DNA of 64,000 nucleotides from Micromonospora sp. NBC_01740 (GCF_035920365.1 NZ_CP109150.1:3906001-3970000); one strand, 5' to 3'. Numbered from the stretch's first letter, positions 8,386-19,547 are shown. The notes: generated from the sequence alone by a model not told the origin. Numbers and translations are program-made.

Positions 8386-9641
8386 CGGCGCGGGCCACCG
8401 CCGCCGACCCGCGCTCGCGCACCGACGGGCTGGGCTGGGTCACCCGGGCGGTGTTCGGCGACGAGCGGATCGCCCTGACCGTGGGTGCCCCGCCGCCGCC
8501 CGGGCACCGCGCCGTCGCCCGGTACGCCGTCGTCCCGTCGCTCGCCCGGGCACGCTTCCTGCTGCCGCTCGGCGCGCCCCGGGCCACGGCCGCCTCGCTG
8601 CTGGCGTACAACGCGCTGCGCCCGCCGAAGGTGCGGGCCGTGCGGGCCGGGCTCGGCACGCTGGCGCGGGTCGGCGCGGTCGACCTGGCTCCGTTCCCCC
8701 GGCTGACGGTGTCGCTGCCCGAGGGCGTCGCGGCCGACGAGGCGCTGCTGGCCGGGCGGCTGGGCGCCGCGCTCGGGAGACCGGCGGTGTACGCGGCCTG
8801 CGGGGTCCGCCCGCCGGACCCGAACCACAAGCCCACCCTGCAACTGTTCGGCCCGGACGGCCGGGCCCTCGGCTACGCGAAGATCGGCTGGAACGGGGCG
8901 ACCCGGGCGCTGGTGACCGCCGAGGCGGCGGCCCTGCGGGAGTTGCCGGCGCTGACCGGCGTGCCCGACCATCCGGCGGCGCCCCGACTGCTGGCCGAGA
9001 CGACGGCCGCCGGGCAGGTCGTCGCGCTGGTCGAGCCGCTGCCACCGGCCGTGCGGGGCGTGTCGACCGGCGAACCGCCGCGGATCGCGGCCCTGCTGGC
9101 CGTGGCCCGCCGGGGCCGCCCGCCGGCGCCACCGCGCCCCGTGGCCGGGTCGGCGTTCCTGGCCCGGCTCGCCGCCGAGGCCGGGCGCGCCGCCGCCGGC
9201 ACGCCGGACGGGGCCCGGGCGGTCGCCGCCGTCGCCGCCCTGACCGGCCGGCACGGCGACACGACCGTCGAGTTCGGGCACTGGCACGGCGACTGGGTGC
9301 CCTGGAACCTCGGCGTGCACGCCGGCCGCCTCGTCGCCTGGGACTGGGAGCACAGCGGTCCGGACGTGCCGCTCGGCTTCGACCTGGCGCACGACGCGTT
9401 CCAGCGGGCCCTGGTGCTGCGGGGCGAGCCGGCCGCGGCGGCGGCGCGGGCCGTCGACGCCCACCTCGACCGGTACGGCACCGACCTCGGGCTCGGGCCG
9501 GCGGCCCGGCGGCTGGTGGCCGACGCCTACCTGCTGGAGATGTGGCTGCGCACCTGGCGCCTCGCCGACGCGGGCGCGGGCTGGAACGCGGCGCTGCATC
9601 CCGCCCTGCTGGACGTCATCGAGAAACGACATAGCGGCTGA
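8382..9641 (+). CDS. APH-fold phosphotransferase-like protein in the polysaccharide cluster
   Basis: 419 aa starting at GTG 8382, coupled to the sulfotransferase stop. The second half has the aminoglycoside-phosphotransferase/choline-kinase catalytic signature: HGDWVPWNL near residue 306-314 (catalytic Asp and metal-binding Asn) followed by WDWEHSG near 325 (second metal Asp). A Lys in YAKIGWNG (about 167) may be the ATP-anchoring lysine. The N-terminal 150 residues lack recognisable motifs. It could phosphorylate a sugar, lipid carrier or small alcohol; antibiotic resistance is unlikely given the context. The substrate is unknown. Confidence 0.65.
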   Translation: MTARATAADPRSRTDGLGWVTRAVFGDERIALTVGAPPPPGHRAVARYAVVPSLARARFLLPLGAPRATAASLLAYNALRPPKVRAVRAGLGTLARVGAVDLAPFPRLTVSLPEGVAADEALLAGRLGAALGRPAVYAACGVRPPDPNHKPTLQLFGPDGRALGYAKIGWNGATRALVTAEAAALRELPALTGVPDHPAAPRLLAETTAAGQVVALVEPLPPAVRGVSTGEPPRIAALLAVARRGRPPAPPRPVAGSAFLARLAAEAGRAAAGTPDGARAVAAVAALTGRHGDTTVEFGHWHGDWVPWNLGVHAGRLVAWDWEHSGPDVPLGFDLAHDAFQRALVLRGEPAAAAARAVDAHLDRYGTDLGLGPAARRLVADAYLLEMWLRTWRLADAGAGWNAALHPALLDVIEKRHSG

Positions 9642-9867
9642 TCCACCGAAAACGCCGGAGCCTGCGGGCCACCGTCGACTCCGGATAGTGACGAAGAAAC
9701 TCCAGGTCGTGACGACCGTCGATACCGATGGTCGCCGCGGCGCACCCGATCCGCCACCCGCGGAGATCGATCTGTCGCCCGGTCGCCCTATTTCACCAGC
9801 CGGGGGACGTGTGATCTGCTGTCGCGTGGCGACCACCGAACATCCAAGCGAACTTGTGGGGAGTCGC

Positions 9868-10350
9868 GTGGAAACGACGACCGAGGATGCCGGCGAGCCC
9901 GGAGTCCTGCTCCTGGTGGGCTCCAGCGGCGGCCACCTGGCCCAACTGCTCGCCCTGCGCCCGTGGTACGAACGCTGGCGGCGGTGCTGGGTCACCTTCG
10001 ACACACCCGAGGCGCTCTCGCTGCTGGCCGGCGAGGAACTCGTCCCGGCGCACCACCCGACCACCCGCAACGTGCCGAACCTGCTGCGCAACGCCGTACT
10101 CGCCTGGCGGGTGCTGCGGTCGCGCCGGGTCGCCGCGGTGGTGACCACCGGCGCCGGGGTGGCCGTCCCGTTCGTGGTGCTGGCCCGGCTCCGGCGCGTG
10201 CCGACCGTCTACATCGAGGTGTACGACCGCATCGACACCCCGACCCTGACCGCCCGGCTCTGCCGGCCGTTCCTCTCCGCGATGCTCGTGCAGTGGGACG
10301 AGCAGCGCCGCCAGTACCCGGAGGCCACCGTCGTGGGGACCCTGCTGTGA
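9868..10350 (+). CDS. PssD / Alg14-like glycosyltransferase accessory subunit
   Basis: 160 aa from GTG at 9868, with GGGGAG at 9858-9863; the open frame extends to 9688 but that part is poorly coding. The N-terminal LLLVGSSGGHLAQLLAL is the GT-B entry motif of the Alg14/PssD/MurG N-domain, and VVTTGAGVAVPFVVLARL and VYIEVYDRIDTPTLTA match the membrane-associated PssD pattern. In this family PssD supplies the acceptor-binding half and membrane docking, PssE the nucleotide-sugar half. Its stop overlaps the next gene by GTGA, as expected for subunits of one enzyme. Confidence 0.82.
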   Translation: METTTEDAGEPGVLLLVGSSGGHLAQLLALRPWYERWRRCWVTFDTPEALSLLAGEELVPAHHPTTRNVPNLLRNAVLAWRVLRSRRVAAVVTTGAGVAVPFVVLARLRRVPTVYIEVYDRIDTPTLTARLCRPFLSAMLVQWDEQRRQYPEATVVGTLL

Positions 10351-11039
10351 GCGCCGAGAGCACCGGAACCACCCCCGTCCACCGCGTCGCCCCCGGCCGT
10401 CCCCGGCCCGCGCCCGCCACCCGGGTGCCCCGGCCGCGCGACTCCGGCAGCCTCGCGCAGGCCCGGCTGCTGGTCGCCGTCGGCACCGACAAGCACCCGT
10501 TCGACCGCCTGGTCGGCTGGCTGGAGGAGTGGCATCCCGCCGTCGCCGAGGACGTCGGGCTGACCGTCCAGCACGGACACACCCGGGCCCCCGGGGTGCC
10601 CGGGGCGATGCCCTTCCTCGGTCACGACGAGCTGCAGACGGCGATGGCCGAGGCCGACCTCGTGGTCTGCCACGGCGGCCCGGCCACCATCCTGGAGGCC
10701 CGCCGGCACGGTCACCTGCCGATCGTCGTCCCACGGGATCCGACCCGGGGCGAACACGTCGACGACCACCAGCAGTTGTTCGCCCGTCGCCTGGGCGCGG
10801 CCGGCATGGTGGCGCTGGCCGAGACCCGGGAGGCGCTGTTCGAGGCGCTCACCGCAGGCCTCGCCGACCCGTCGCGGTTCGCCGTCGCGGCCGACCCGGA
10901 CGCGTCCCGGGCGCGCCGCGCGGCGGTCGAGCAGGTGGGACGGATCGTGGAGGACCTGGTGGCCGCGTCGACCGGACGACGGCAGCGGACGAGGTGGCGG
11001 CCGTGGGCACGGCCGGCCCGGAACGGAGAGCGGCGATGA
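10347..11039 (+). CDS. PssE / Alg13-like glycosyltransferase catalytic subunit (GT28 C-domain)
   Basis: 230 aa from GTG 10347. After about 40 Pro/Arg-rich residues the GT28 C-terminal fold follows: LLVAVGTDKHPFDRLVGWL, then VVCHGGPATILEARRHG and PIVVPRDPTRGEHVDDHQ, the UDP-sugar-binding motifs of MurG, Alg13 and PssE. It pairs with the preceding subunit to form a split GT-B glycosyltransferase, probably transferring an early sugar of the repeat unit at the inner membrane face. The donor sugar cannot be told. It overlaps the next glycosyltransferase by ATGA. Confidence 0.85.
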   Translation: MSAESTGTTPVHRVAPGRPRPAPATRVPRPRDSGSLAQARLLVAVGTDKHPFDRLVGWLEEWHPAVAEDVGLTVQHGHTRAPGVPGAMPFLGHDELQTAMAEADLVVCHGGPATILEARRHGHLPIVVPRDPTRGEHVDDHQQLFARRLGAAGMVALAETREALFEALTAGLADPSRFAVAADPDASRARRAAVEQVGRIVEDLVAASTGRRQRTRWRPWARPARNGERR

Positions 11040-11956
11040 CCGAACACCCGAGCGTGAGCGCGGTGGTGCCCACCCGGGACCGCCCGGAGCTGCTCCGGGC
11101 CGCCGTACGCGCCATCCTCGACCAGGACCACCCCGGCCCGATCGAGGTGGTGGTGGTCTACGACCAGTCCGAGCCGGACGCCTCGCTGGCCGAGCTGTCC
11201 CGCCCGGACCGGCTGGTCCGGGTCATCCGCAACGAGCGCGCCCCCGGCCTGGCCGGCGCCCGCAACTCGGGCGTCCTGGCGGCCACCGGCGAGCTCGTCG
11301 CGTTCTGCGACGACGACGACGAGTGGCTGCCCGGCAAGCTGCGGGCCCAGGTCGAGGCGCTCGCCGCCCACCCCGACGCGGAGTTCGTCAGCTGCGGCAT
11401 CCGGGTCAGCTACGACGGGCACACCGTCGACCGGGCACTGCCGAAGGACTCCGTCACCCTGGCCGACCTGCTGCGGGACCGGATGACGGAGCTGCACCCG
11501 TCGACCTTCCTGATCCGCGCTGCCGCGCTGCGCGACGGGTTCGGGCTGGTCGACGAGGAGATCCCGGGCAGCTACGCGGAGGACTACGAGTTCCTGCTGC
11601 GGGCCGCCCGCAGCGCGCCGCTGGTCAACCTGCGCACGCCGTACGTGCTGGTGCGCTGGCACAAGCGGTCCTACTTCGCGCAGCGCTGGGACACCATCTC
11701 CGAGGCGTTGCAGTGGCTGCTGGAGCGGTACCCGGAGTTCGGCACCCAGCCGGCCGGCGAGGCGCGGGTCACCGGGCAGATCGCCTTCGCCCGTGCCGCG
11801 TCCGGCGACCGGCGGGGCGCGATGCGCTGGGCCCGGCACACCATCCGGCGCAACCCGCGCGAGCCGAGGGCGTACCTGGCCCTCGCCGTCGCCGGGCGGA
11901 TGGTCCGCGCCGACGCGGTGCTGCGTACCCTGCACAAACGCGGCCGGGGCATCTGA
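11036..11956 (+). CDS. Family 2 glycosyltransferase
   Basis: 306 aa. A GT-A fold begins at once: SAVVPTRDRPELLRAAVRAI at 8-27 (nucleotide-binding strand), APGLAGARNSGVLAATGELVAFCDDDDEW with the DxD-type acidic run near 85-92, and the acceptor-side SYAEDYEFLLRA near 180. This is an inverting GT2 enzyme acting on the cytoplasmic face. It is the last gene of the contiguous, mostly overlapping operon 2331-11956, and a hairpin follows 37 bases after the stop. The C-terminal 80 residues are Arg-rich helices with no second domain. Confidence 0.88.
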   Translation: MTEHPSVSAVVPTRDRPELLRAAVRAILDQDHPGPIEVVVVYDQSEPDASLAELSRPDRLVRVIRNERAPGLAGARNSGVLAATGELVAFCDDDDEWLPGKLRAQVEALAAHPDAEFVSCGIRVSYDGHTVDRALPKDSVTLADLLRDRMTELHPSTFLIRAAALRDGFGLVDEEIPGSYAEDYEFLLRAARSAPLVNLRTPYVLVRWHKRSYFAQRWDTISEALQWLLERYPEFGTQPAGEARVTGQIAFARAASGDRRGAMRWARHTIRRNPREPRAYLALAVAGRMVRADAVLRTLHKRGRGI

Positions 11957-11993
11957 GCCCGCGCCGCCCGGGATCGCCCCTGGGCACGGACCT

Positions 11994-12012
11994 CGCGGCC
12001 TCCGGGGCCGCG
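11994..12012 (+). terminator. Hairpin terminator ending the polysaccharide operon
   Basis: CGCGGCC at 11994-12000 and GGCCGCG at 12006-12012 form a 7-bp G/C stem with a 5-nt loop; flanking GACC and GGGTC may extend it. Position just after the last glycosyltransferase fits termination. No T tract. Confidence 0.5.
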
Positions 12013-12141
12013 CGGGTCCTACCGGTGGGTGTGCCCGGGCGGCGGGCCACCCGGCGGTCGCGGCGGGGCCGTCGGTTGGCCGTGCCGCGTCCGCAGGGCG
12101 GGACGCGGCGGGCACCGCACGGCGGCGGCCACCGGGCGTGA

Positions 12142-12147
12142 CAGACT
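12142..12147 (+). promoter_or_regulatory. -10-like hexamer of aroC, probably leaderless
   Basis: CAGACT lies 7 nt before the GTG start of aroC, so transcription would begin at or next to the start codon. No good -35 and no Shine-Dalgarno sequence was seen. Confidence 0.4.
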
Positions 12148-12154
12148 GACCGCT

Positions 12155-13333
12155 GTGTTGCGCTGGTTGACTGCAGGGGAATCGCACGGTCCCGCCCTCG
12201 TCGCGATGCTCGAGGGCGTGCCCGCCGGCGTCGAGGTGACCACCGGGGACATCGCCGGTGAGCTGGCCCGGCGCCGGCTCGGCTACGGCCGGGGTGCGCG
12301 GATGTCGTTCGAGCAGGACGAGGTGGAGGTCATCGGCGGGCTGCGGCACGGGGCGACCCTCGGCAGCCCGGTCGCGATCCGCGTCGGCAACTCCGAGTGG
12401 CCCAAGTGGCGCACCGTGATGGCCGCCGACCCGGTCGACGCGGAGGAACTGGCCAGCCAGGCCCGCAACGCGCCGCTCACCCGCCCCCGCCCGGGGCACG
12501 CCGACCTGGCCGGCATGCAGAAGTACGGCCACACCGACGCCCGGCCGATCCTGGAGCGGGCCAGCGCGCGGGAGACCGCCGCCCGGGTCGCCGTCGGCAC
12601 GGTCGCCAAGGCGCTGCTCCGGCAGGCCCTCGGCATCGAGATCGTCTCGCACGTGGTGGAGCTGGGCCCGGTCGCCGCCAAGCCCGGGCTGCGCCCCACG
12701 CCCGCCGACGCCGACCGCATCGACGCGGACCCGCTGCGCTGCCTCGACCCGGAGGCCAGCGCCCGGATGGTCGCCGAGGTCGACGCCGCGAAGAAGGCCG
12801 CCGACACCCTGGGTGGCGTGGTCGAGGTGCTGGCGTACGGGGTGCCGCCGGGCCTGGGCAGCCACGTGCAGTGGGACCGCAAGCTCGACGCCCGGCTCGC
12901 GACCGCCCTCATGTCGATCCAGGCCATCAAGGGCGTGGAGATCGGCGACGGCTGGCAGCAGGCGCGCTCGCGTGGCTCCGAGGCGCACGACGAGATCATC
13001 CCCACCGCCACCGGCGTACGCCGGGTCACCGACCGGGCCGGCGGGCTGGAGGGCGGCATCACCACCGGCGAGCCGCTGCGGGTGAAGGCCGCGATGAAGC
13101 CGATCTCGTCGCTGAACCGGGCACTGGCGACGGTGGACGTCACCACCGGCGAGCCGGCCACCGCGATCAACCAGCGCTCGGACGTCTGCGCCGTGCCCGC
13201 CGCCGCCGTCGTCGCCGAGGCGATGGTGGCGCTGGTGCTGGCGGAGGCCGCCACCGAGAAGTTCGGCGGCGACTCGGTCGCCGAGATCCGCCGCAACCTG
13301 GCCAGCTACCTCGACGCCCTGGTGATCCGGTGA
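12155..13333 (+). CDS. aroC: Chorismate synthase
   Basis: 392 aa, the usual family length, starting at GTG 12155 (next codon TTG; mature start [12 protein letters not shown]). It converts 5-enolpyruvylshikimate-3-phosphate to chorismate with reduced FMN, the last shikimate step. Visible signatures: GESHGPAL at 9-16, RPGHADL around 112, the signature run around [17 protein letters not shown], and the later Arg/His/Asp-rich FMN and substrate loops. aroK follows after 46 bp in the same orientation. The long open frame upstream of 12155 is not well conserved and has no ribosome site, so the start at the first GTG fits best. Confidence 0.95.
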   Translation: MLRWLTAGESHGPALVAMLEGVPAGVEVTTGDIAGELARRRLGYGRGARMSFEQDEVEVIGGLRHGATLGSPVAIRVGNSEWPKWRTVMAADPVDAEELASQARNAPLTRPRPGHADLAGMQKYGHTDARPILERASARETAARVAVGTVAKALLRQALGIEIVSHVVELGPVAAKPGLRPTPADADRIDADPLRCLDPEASARMVAEVDAAKKAADTLGGVVEVLAYGVPPGLGSHVQWDRKLDARLATALMSIQAIKGVEIGDGWQQARSRGSEAHDEIIPTATGVRRVTDRAGGLEGGITTGEPLRVKAAMKPISSLNRALATVDVTTGEPATAINQRSDVCAVPAAAVVAEAMVALVLAEAATEKFGGDSVAEIRRNLASYLDALVIR

Positions 13334-13379
13334 GCGCGGTTCGGCGGGCGGGGCGCGCGGCGGTTCGGCGGTGCCGCTG

Positions 13380-13883
13380 ATGGCGCCGGTCTGCGTACTG
13401 GTGGGGGCGCCCGGCTCGGGCAAGACCACCGTCGGGCTGGCGCTGGCCGAGCTGCTCGGCGTGGAGTTCCGCGACACCGACCTGGACATCGTGCGCCTGG
13501 CCGGCAAGCCGATCTCCGAGATCTTCATCGACGAGGGTGAGGACCACTTCCGTACCCTCGAACGGGCGGCCGTGGCAGCGGGGCTGGCCTCGTGCGAGGG
13601 CGTGCTCGCCCTCGGCGGCGGCGCGATCCTCGCCGAGGAGAACCGCGCGGCCCTGGTCGGGCACCCCGTGGTCCACCTCTCCGTGGAGCTGTCCGACGCG
13701 GTGAAGCGGGTCGGGCTCGGCGGGGGCCGCCCCCTGCTGGCGATCAACCCCCGGGCGACGCTGAAGTACCTGCTGGACCAGCGCCGTCCCCTCTACGCCG
13801 AGGTGGCCACCGCCACGGTCGTCACCGACGGGCGGGAACCGGCGGAGATCGCCGCCGAGATCGCCGCGCTCCTCAAGCGCTGA
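13380..13883 (+). CDS. aroK: Shikimate kinase
   Basis: 167 aa from ATG 13380; a GTG at 13371 in the same frame would add three residues. It phosphorylates shikimate with ATP. Visible: P-loop GAPGSGKTT near the N-terminus, FRDTDLDI with the substrate-binding Asp pair, FIDEGEDHFRTLE, the LGGGAIL glycine triplet, and GGGRPLL supplying the lid arginine. It follows aroC directly. The usual actinobacterial next gene, aroB, is displaced by a hydrolase and a regulator. Confidence 0.93.
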   Translation: MAPVCVLVGAPGSGKTTVGLALAELLGVEFRDTDLDIVRLAGKPISEIFIDEGEDHFRTLERAAVAAGLASCEGVLALGGGAILAEENRAALVGHPVVHLSVELSDAVKRVGLGGGRPLLAINPRATLKYLLDQRRPLYAEVATATVVTDGREPAEIAAEIAALLKR

Positions 13884-13891
13884 GCCCCGCA

Positions 13892-13918
13892 CCGCCGCGG
13901 GCCCCGGGACCCCGGCGG
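13892..13918 (+). terminator. Bidirectional hairpin between aroK and the convergent hydrolase gene
   Basis: CCGCCG at 13892-13897 pairs with CGGCGG at 13913-13918, continued inward by GGG/CCC around a one-base bulge. It lies in the 40-bp gap between two convergent genes and could serve both. Confidence 0.55.
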
Positions 13919-13923
13919 CCGTG

Positions 13924-14652
13924 TCACTCGCGGGCGATGTCGTCGAGCACGTCGGCCAGTCCCTTCGGCTCGCTGAGCAGTGGCCAGTGGCCGGTGGGCA
14001 GCGCGTACAGCCGGCCGCCGGCCAGCCCGGCGAAGAACGGGTGGCCCTGCGCGATCATGTCCTCGACCACCGCGAGCGGGAAGGTGCTCGCCACCAGGGC
14101 CGTCGGCACCGCGCGCCCACCGGTGCGGCGCACCGGGTCGGTGGCGGCGCGCAGCGGGTGGGCGGTGGCCCGCCGCCGCAGCAGCGCGAGTGCGGCCGGG
14201 TCCAGCCCGGCCAGGTTCTGCGGGTCCTGGGCCGGGTCGAACGCGGGCGGCGGCAGCAGGTGCCCGTCGCCGATCTCGGCGCGCAGCCGCTCCTGCTCCT
14301 CGGGCGGGTTGCTGTCGAACTGCGACATGCCGTCGGGCATCGGCCCGCTCTCCACGTAGACCACCCGGGCGATCCGCTCGCCGAGGCGGTCCGCCGCCTG
14401 GGTCACCGGCAGCCCGCCGCCGGAGTGGCCCACCAGCACGACGTCGTGCAGCTCCTCCACCTCGATCAACCGGACGATGTCGGTCGTGTGTGTCTCCAGG
14501 CCGACCTCCGGGCCGGCGAGGTGGGCGCGCTCGGCCACCCCGGTCAGCGTCACCGGGTGCACCTCGTGGCCCTGCCCGCGCAGCGCCGCGGTCACGTCGC
14601 GCCACGCCCAACCGCCCAGCCAGAACCCCGGCACCAGCACGAACGTCGCCAT
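13924..14652 (-). CDS. Alpha/beta hydrolase
   Basis: 242 aa. Alpha/beta-hydrolase fold with an oxyanion-side strand FVLVPGFWLGGWAW at 4-17, nucleophile elbow GHSGG with Ser77, and a C-terminal catalytic His in PTGHWPLL near 223; an acidic residue between them would complete the triad. It resembles small esterase/hydroxynitrile-lyase-like hydrolases. The substrate is unknown. It is divergent from the WYL regulator across 80 bp, so regulation by that protein is likely. The pair interrupts the aro cluster. Confidence 0.85.
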   Translation of the reverse strand: MATFVLVPGFWLGGWAWRDVTAALRGQGHEVHPVTLTGVAERAHLAGPEVGLETHTTDIVRLIEVEELHDVVLVGHSGGGLPVTQAADRLGERIARVVYVESGPMPDGMSQFDSNPPEEQERLRAEIGDGHLLPPPAFDPAQDPQNLAGLDPAALALLRRRATAHPLRAATDPVRRTGGRAVPTALVASTFPLAVVEDMIAQGHPFFAGLAGGRLYALPTGHWPLLSEPKGLADVLDDIARE

Positions 14653-14732
14653 CGCGGCCTCCCTCTCTCGTCGTCCGCGACCACCGTACGATCGAATCCG
14701 GACGCTTTCCGCCCGCTTTGAAGGAGTGGTCC

Positions 14733-17310
<2,578 letters not shown>

Positions 17311-17359
17311 CCCCCGGTTGCCCTCCCCGCTCCCGCCCGTCCCGCTCGCCCGCACTGCC

Positions 17360-17390
17360 CGTCCCGCCCGTCCCGCCCGTCCCGCCCGTC
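17360..17390. repeat. 9-bp tandem repeat CGTCCCGCC
   Basis: Three full copies of CGTCCCGCC and a partial fourth lie head to tail. Related CCCGTC/CCGCTC words just upstream extend it imperfectly. Probably slippage-prone sequence with no clear role. Confidence 0.7.
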
Positions 17391-17517
17391 GCGTGCGGGA
17401 GCGGCGAGATGAGTGCCGGTGGCGCGCTCTGCGCTCCAGCCGTCGTGACGGTGAGTGACATCTCCCTTCGTTACTGCCGGTTACCGCCGCTGCGGCTCGT
17501 GCTCCCTGCCCCTCCGG

Positions 17518-17645
17518 CGCTTTGCTCTGCATCCGAATTCGCACCACCGGTCTGAGCTGGGATTTCTTGTCGACGGCGAATCGCTGCCGGAGGCGACAAA
17601 GTGACCATGCGTAACTGGTGCCTCCATGGGTGCAGAGCAAAGGGA
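17518..17645. repeat. Nested palindromic element upstream of efp
   Basis: Three nested inverted repeats are directly visible. The outer stem pairs CTTTGCTCTGCATCC (17520-17534) with GGGTGCAGAGCAAAG (17628-17642), 15 pairs including one G-T wobble. The middle stem pairs GCACCA (17541-17546) with TGGTGC (17616-17621). The inner hairpin pairs TTGTCG (17567-17572) with CGACAA (17594-17599), with CGGC/GCCG inside it. The shape suits a dispersed palindromic element or a structured RNA. No protein is encoded. Confidence 0.6.
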
Positions 17646-17907
17646 GCGTGGAGGGGTTCTGCTGGGGAGCGTGGCGGCTTACGGAGTGTGAGCGCCGACG
17701 TGGGTTGTCGCCGGTAACCCCGCAAGGTGGCTGGGCCGGCGCGGTGACGGTGGGGCGCGGCGGAAGGCGTCGCGAGCGGGCGGCGAGCGGGCGGCGGGAG
17801 AGTGGCGGAAGGGAGGTGGAAGGGCGGCGGGAAGCGGCGGACAGCGGCGTTCGACGCAACTAGTAGACTTGCCAGGTCTGTCCGCCAATTGATGATCAAG
17901 GCAGGAA

Positions 17908-18465
17908 ATGGCCACCACCAACGACCTGAAGAACGGCCTGGTACTCAACCTCGACGGAGAGCTTTGGGCCGTCGTCGAGTTCCAGCACGTCAAGCCCGGT
18001 AAGGGTGGTGCGTTCGTGCGTACCACGCTGAAGAACGTGCTGTCCGGCAAGGTGGTCGACAAGACCTTCAACGCGGGCACCAAGGTCGAGACCGCGACCG
18101 TGGACAAGCGCACCATGCAGTACCTCTACGCCGACGGCGAGGACTACGTCTTCATGGACCTGGAGACGTTCGACCAGATCAACGTGCCGGGTGCCACCGT
18201 CGGTGACGCGGCGAACTACCTGCTGCCCGAGGCTGAGGCGACCGTGGCCACCCACGAGGGTGTCCCGCTCTACATCGAGCTTCCGACCAGCGTCGTGCTG
18301 GAAGTCACCTACACCGAGCCGGGCCTGCAGGGCGACCGGTCGACCGGCGGCAACAAGCCGGCCACCGTCGAGACCGACGCGACGGTCCAGGTGCCGCTCT
18401 TCATCACCACCGGCGAGAAGATCAAGGTCGACACCCGCGACGGCCGTTACCTCGGCCGCGCCTGA
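17908..18465 (+). CDS. efp: Elongation factor P
   Basis: 185 aa from ATG 17908 with AAGGCAGGAA directly upstream. It binds between P and E sites and relieves ribosome stalling at polyproline. Three beta-barrel domains are expected for this length. The loop near residue 32 reads [11 protein letters not shown]; its lysine occupies the position modified in some bacteria. The C-terminal domain ends [17 protein letters not shown], the family signature. One-base stop/start overlap with nusB gives a two-gene operon. Confidence 0.96.
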   Translation: MATTNDLKNGLVLNLDGELWAVVEFQHVKPGKGGAFVRTTLKNVLSGKVVDKTFNAGTKVETATVDKRTMQYLYADGEDYVFMDLETFDQINVPGATVGDAANYLLPEAEATVATHEGVPLYIELPTSVVLEVTYTEPGLQGDRSTGGNKPATVETDATVQVPLFITTGEKIKVDTRDGRYLGRA

Positions 18466-18899
18466 TGGCCGAGGGTCCCAAGCAGCAGATGCCTGCGCGC
18501 CGCAAGGCGCGTAAGCGGGCGCTGGACGTGCTCTTCGAGGCCGACCTGCGGGACCGCCCGCCGGTCGAGGTGCTCGCCGGCTACATCGAGCGGATCGAGA
18601 AGCCCCGACCCGAGCACCTGGGATACGCGGTGAGCCTCGTCGAGGGCGTCGCCGCCCACCTCGACCGGATCGACGAGGTGATCGCCAGCTACGCCGAGGG
18701 GTGGACGCTGGACCGGATGCCGGCGGTCGACCGCAACCTCGCCCGGATCGCGGTCTACGAGCTGCTCTACGTCGACGAGATCGACGACGCGGTGGCCATC
18801 AGCGAGGCCGTCGAACTGGCCCGGCAGATGTCGACCGACGACTCGCCGCGCTTCCTCAACGGCATCCTCGGCCGCATCGCCGAGTACGCCACCCGCTGA
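18465..18899 (+). CDS. nusB: Transcription antitermination factor NusB
   Basis: 144 aa, ATG at 18465 sharing its A with the efp stop. An all-helical NusB domain: ARKRALDVLFEADLRD near 12-27 (the RNA-contacting Arg-rich start), DRMPAVDRNLARIAVYELLY around 84-103, and SPRFLNGILGRIAEY at the C-terminus. With NusE (S10) it binds boxA in rRNA leaders and prevents premature termination. A strong hairpin follows. Confidence 0.95.
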   Translation: MAEGPKQQMPARRKARKRALDVLFEADLRDRPPVEVLAGYIERIEKPRPEHLGYAVSLVEGVAAHLDRIDEVIASYAEGWTLDRMPAVDRNLARIAVYELLYVDEIDDAVAISEAVELARQMSTDDSPRFLNGILGRIAEYATR

Positions 18900-18973
18900 C
18901 GCGGCGCACGTCACACCCGGGCGTGCGTCACAGCCGGCCTGCTCAACAGGCGGGACGCGACACGAACGACGAC

Positions 18974-19009
18974 GAGAGGGGCCCGTGCCGTCCGGCACGG
19001 GCCCCTCTC
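18974..19009 (+). terminator. Strong bidirectional terminator between nusB and bldD
   Basis: A 17-bp perfect inverted repeat, GAGAGGGGCCCGTGCCG and its complement, with effectively a 4-nt loop (GTCC at 18990-18993). It lies between convergent nusB and bldD and can end transcription from both sides. Confidence 0.85.
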
Positions 19010-19019
19010 GCGTTCCTGG

Positions 19020-19508
19020 TCAGCTGGCGAAGAACGCCCGCGGGTCGGCGACCAGCACGCCGTGCTCGGTGAGCCGCTCGATCAGGCCGGACGGCGAGGC
19101 GTCGTACACGATCGCGAGCGCGCGCAGGTCGTCGGCGCGGATGGAGAGCACGCGGCCGTTGTAGTCACCGCGCTGCTGCTGGATCGCACGCGCGTACCGG
19201 GCGACGTAGGCGAGGTCCTCGGAGGCCTCGTCGTAGAGCCGCTCCAGGTCCAGGACGATCTTGCTGGTGGGCTCGTGGCGAACCCCGCTGCCGTCGGGCA
19301 GCAGCTCCGAGACGGGAACACGGTAGAAGTCGGCAAGCTCGGCCAGGCGCGACACCGTGACGGCGCGGTCGCCGCGCTCGTAGGAGCCGACCACCACCGC
19401 CTTCCACCGCCCGTTCGACTTCTCCTCCACGCCCTGCAGGGACAGGCCCTGCTGCTGACGGATGGAGCGCAGGCGGGCGCCCAGAGACTTGGCGTATTCA
19501 GAGGGCAT
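19020..19508 (-). CDS. bldD: BldD developmental master regulator
   Basis: 162 aa from ATG at 19508 (GGGAG six bases upstream); an upstream in-frame extension to 19589 overlaps the promoter and is not used here. The N-terminal XRE-type HTH (residues 4-70: YAKSLGARLRSIRQQQGLSL, VVGSYERGDRAVTVSRLAEL) dimerises on BldD boxes when c-di-GMP is bound. The C-terminal domain carries the c-di-GMP signature RGD-X8-RxDD: RGD at 113-115, RADD at 124-127. In Streptomyces it represses sporulation genes during vegetative growth. Location next to pyrR and nusB matches other actinobacteria. Confidence 0.95.
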   Translation of the reverse strand: MPSEYAKSLGARLRSIRQQQGLSLQGVEEKSNGRWKAVVVGSYERGDRAVTVSRLAELADFYRVPVSELLPDGSGVRHEPTSKIVLDLERLYDEASEDLAYVARYARAIQQQRGDYNGRVLSIRADDLRALAIVYDASPSGLIERLTEHGVLVADPRAFFAS

Positions 19509-19547
19509 TAAACACTCCCAGTGCTGCTCGGGGTTCTCCCAGGGGTC

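Larger units (their letters stand above)
17311..17907 (+). other. 597-bp intergenic region between aroQ and efp
   Basis: No convincing gene. It holds a 9-bp tandem repeat (17360-17390), a nested palindromic element (17518-17645), and a purine-rich plus strand from about 17755 to 17845. A possible -10, TAGACT, lies at 17864-17869 about 38 bp before efp, with no good -35. Short open frames here have poor codon bias. In many actinobacteria a Xaa-Pro peptidase gene sits between the aro genes and efp; none is present here. Confidence 0.6.

Noticed and set aside
8382..9641. Aminoglycoside resistance gene, from the APH-type motif
   Set aside because: The HGDxxPWN and DWE motifs are shared by many sugar and small-molecule kinases, and the gene is coupled to polysaccharide genes.
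10712..13747. A 1011-codon minus-strand open frame across glycosyltransferase, aroC and aroK
   Set aside because: It spans three clear plus-strand genes and has the composition of an antisense shadow.
17360..17390. Short direct repeats considered as a CRISPR remnant
   Set aside because: Units are 9 bp with no spacers; simple tandem repeat.
17690..17740. Riboswitch-like text before efp (GGTAACCCCGCAAGG)
   Set aside because: Could not be matched to a known riboswitch core and its neighbours do not fold convincingly by eye.
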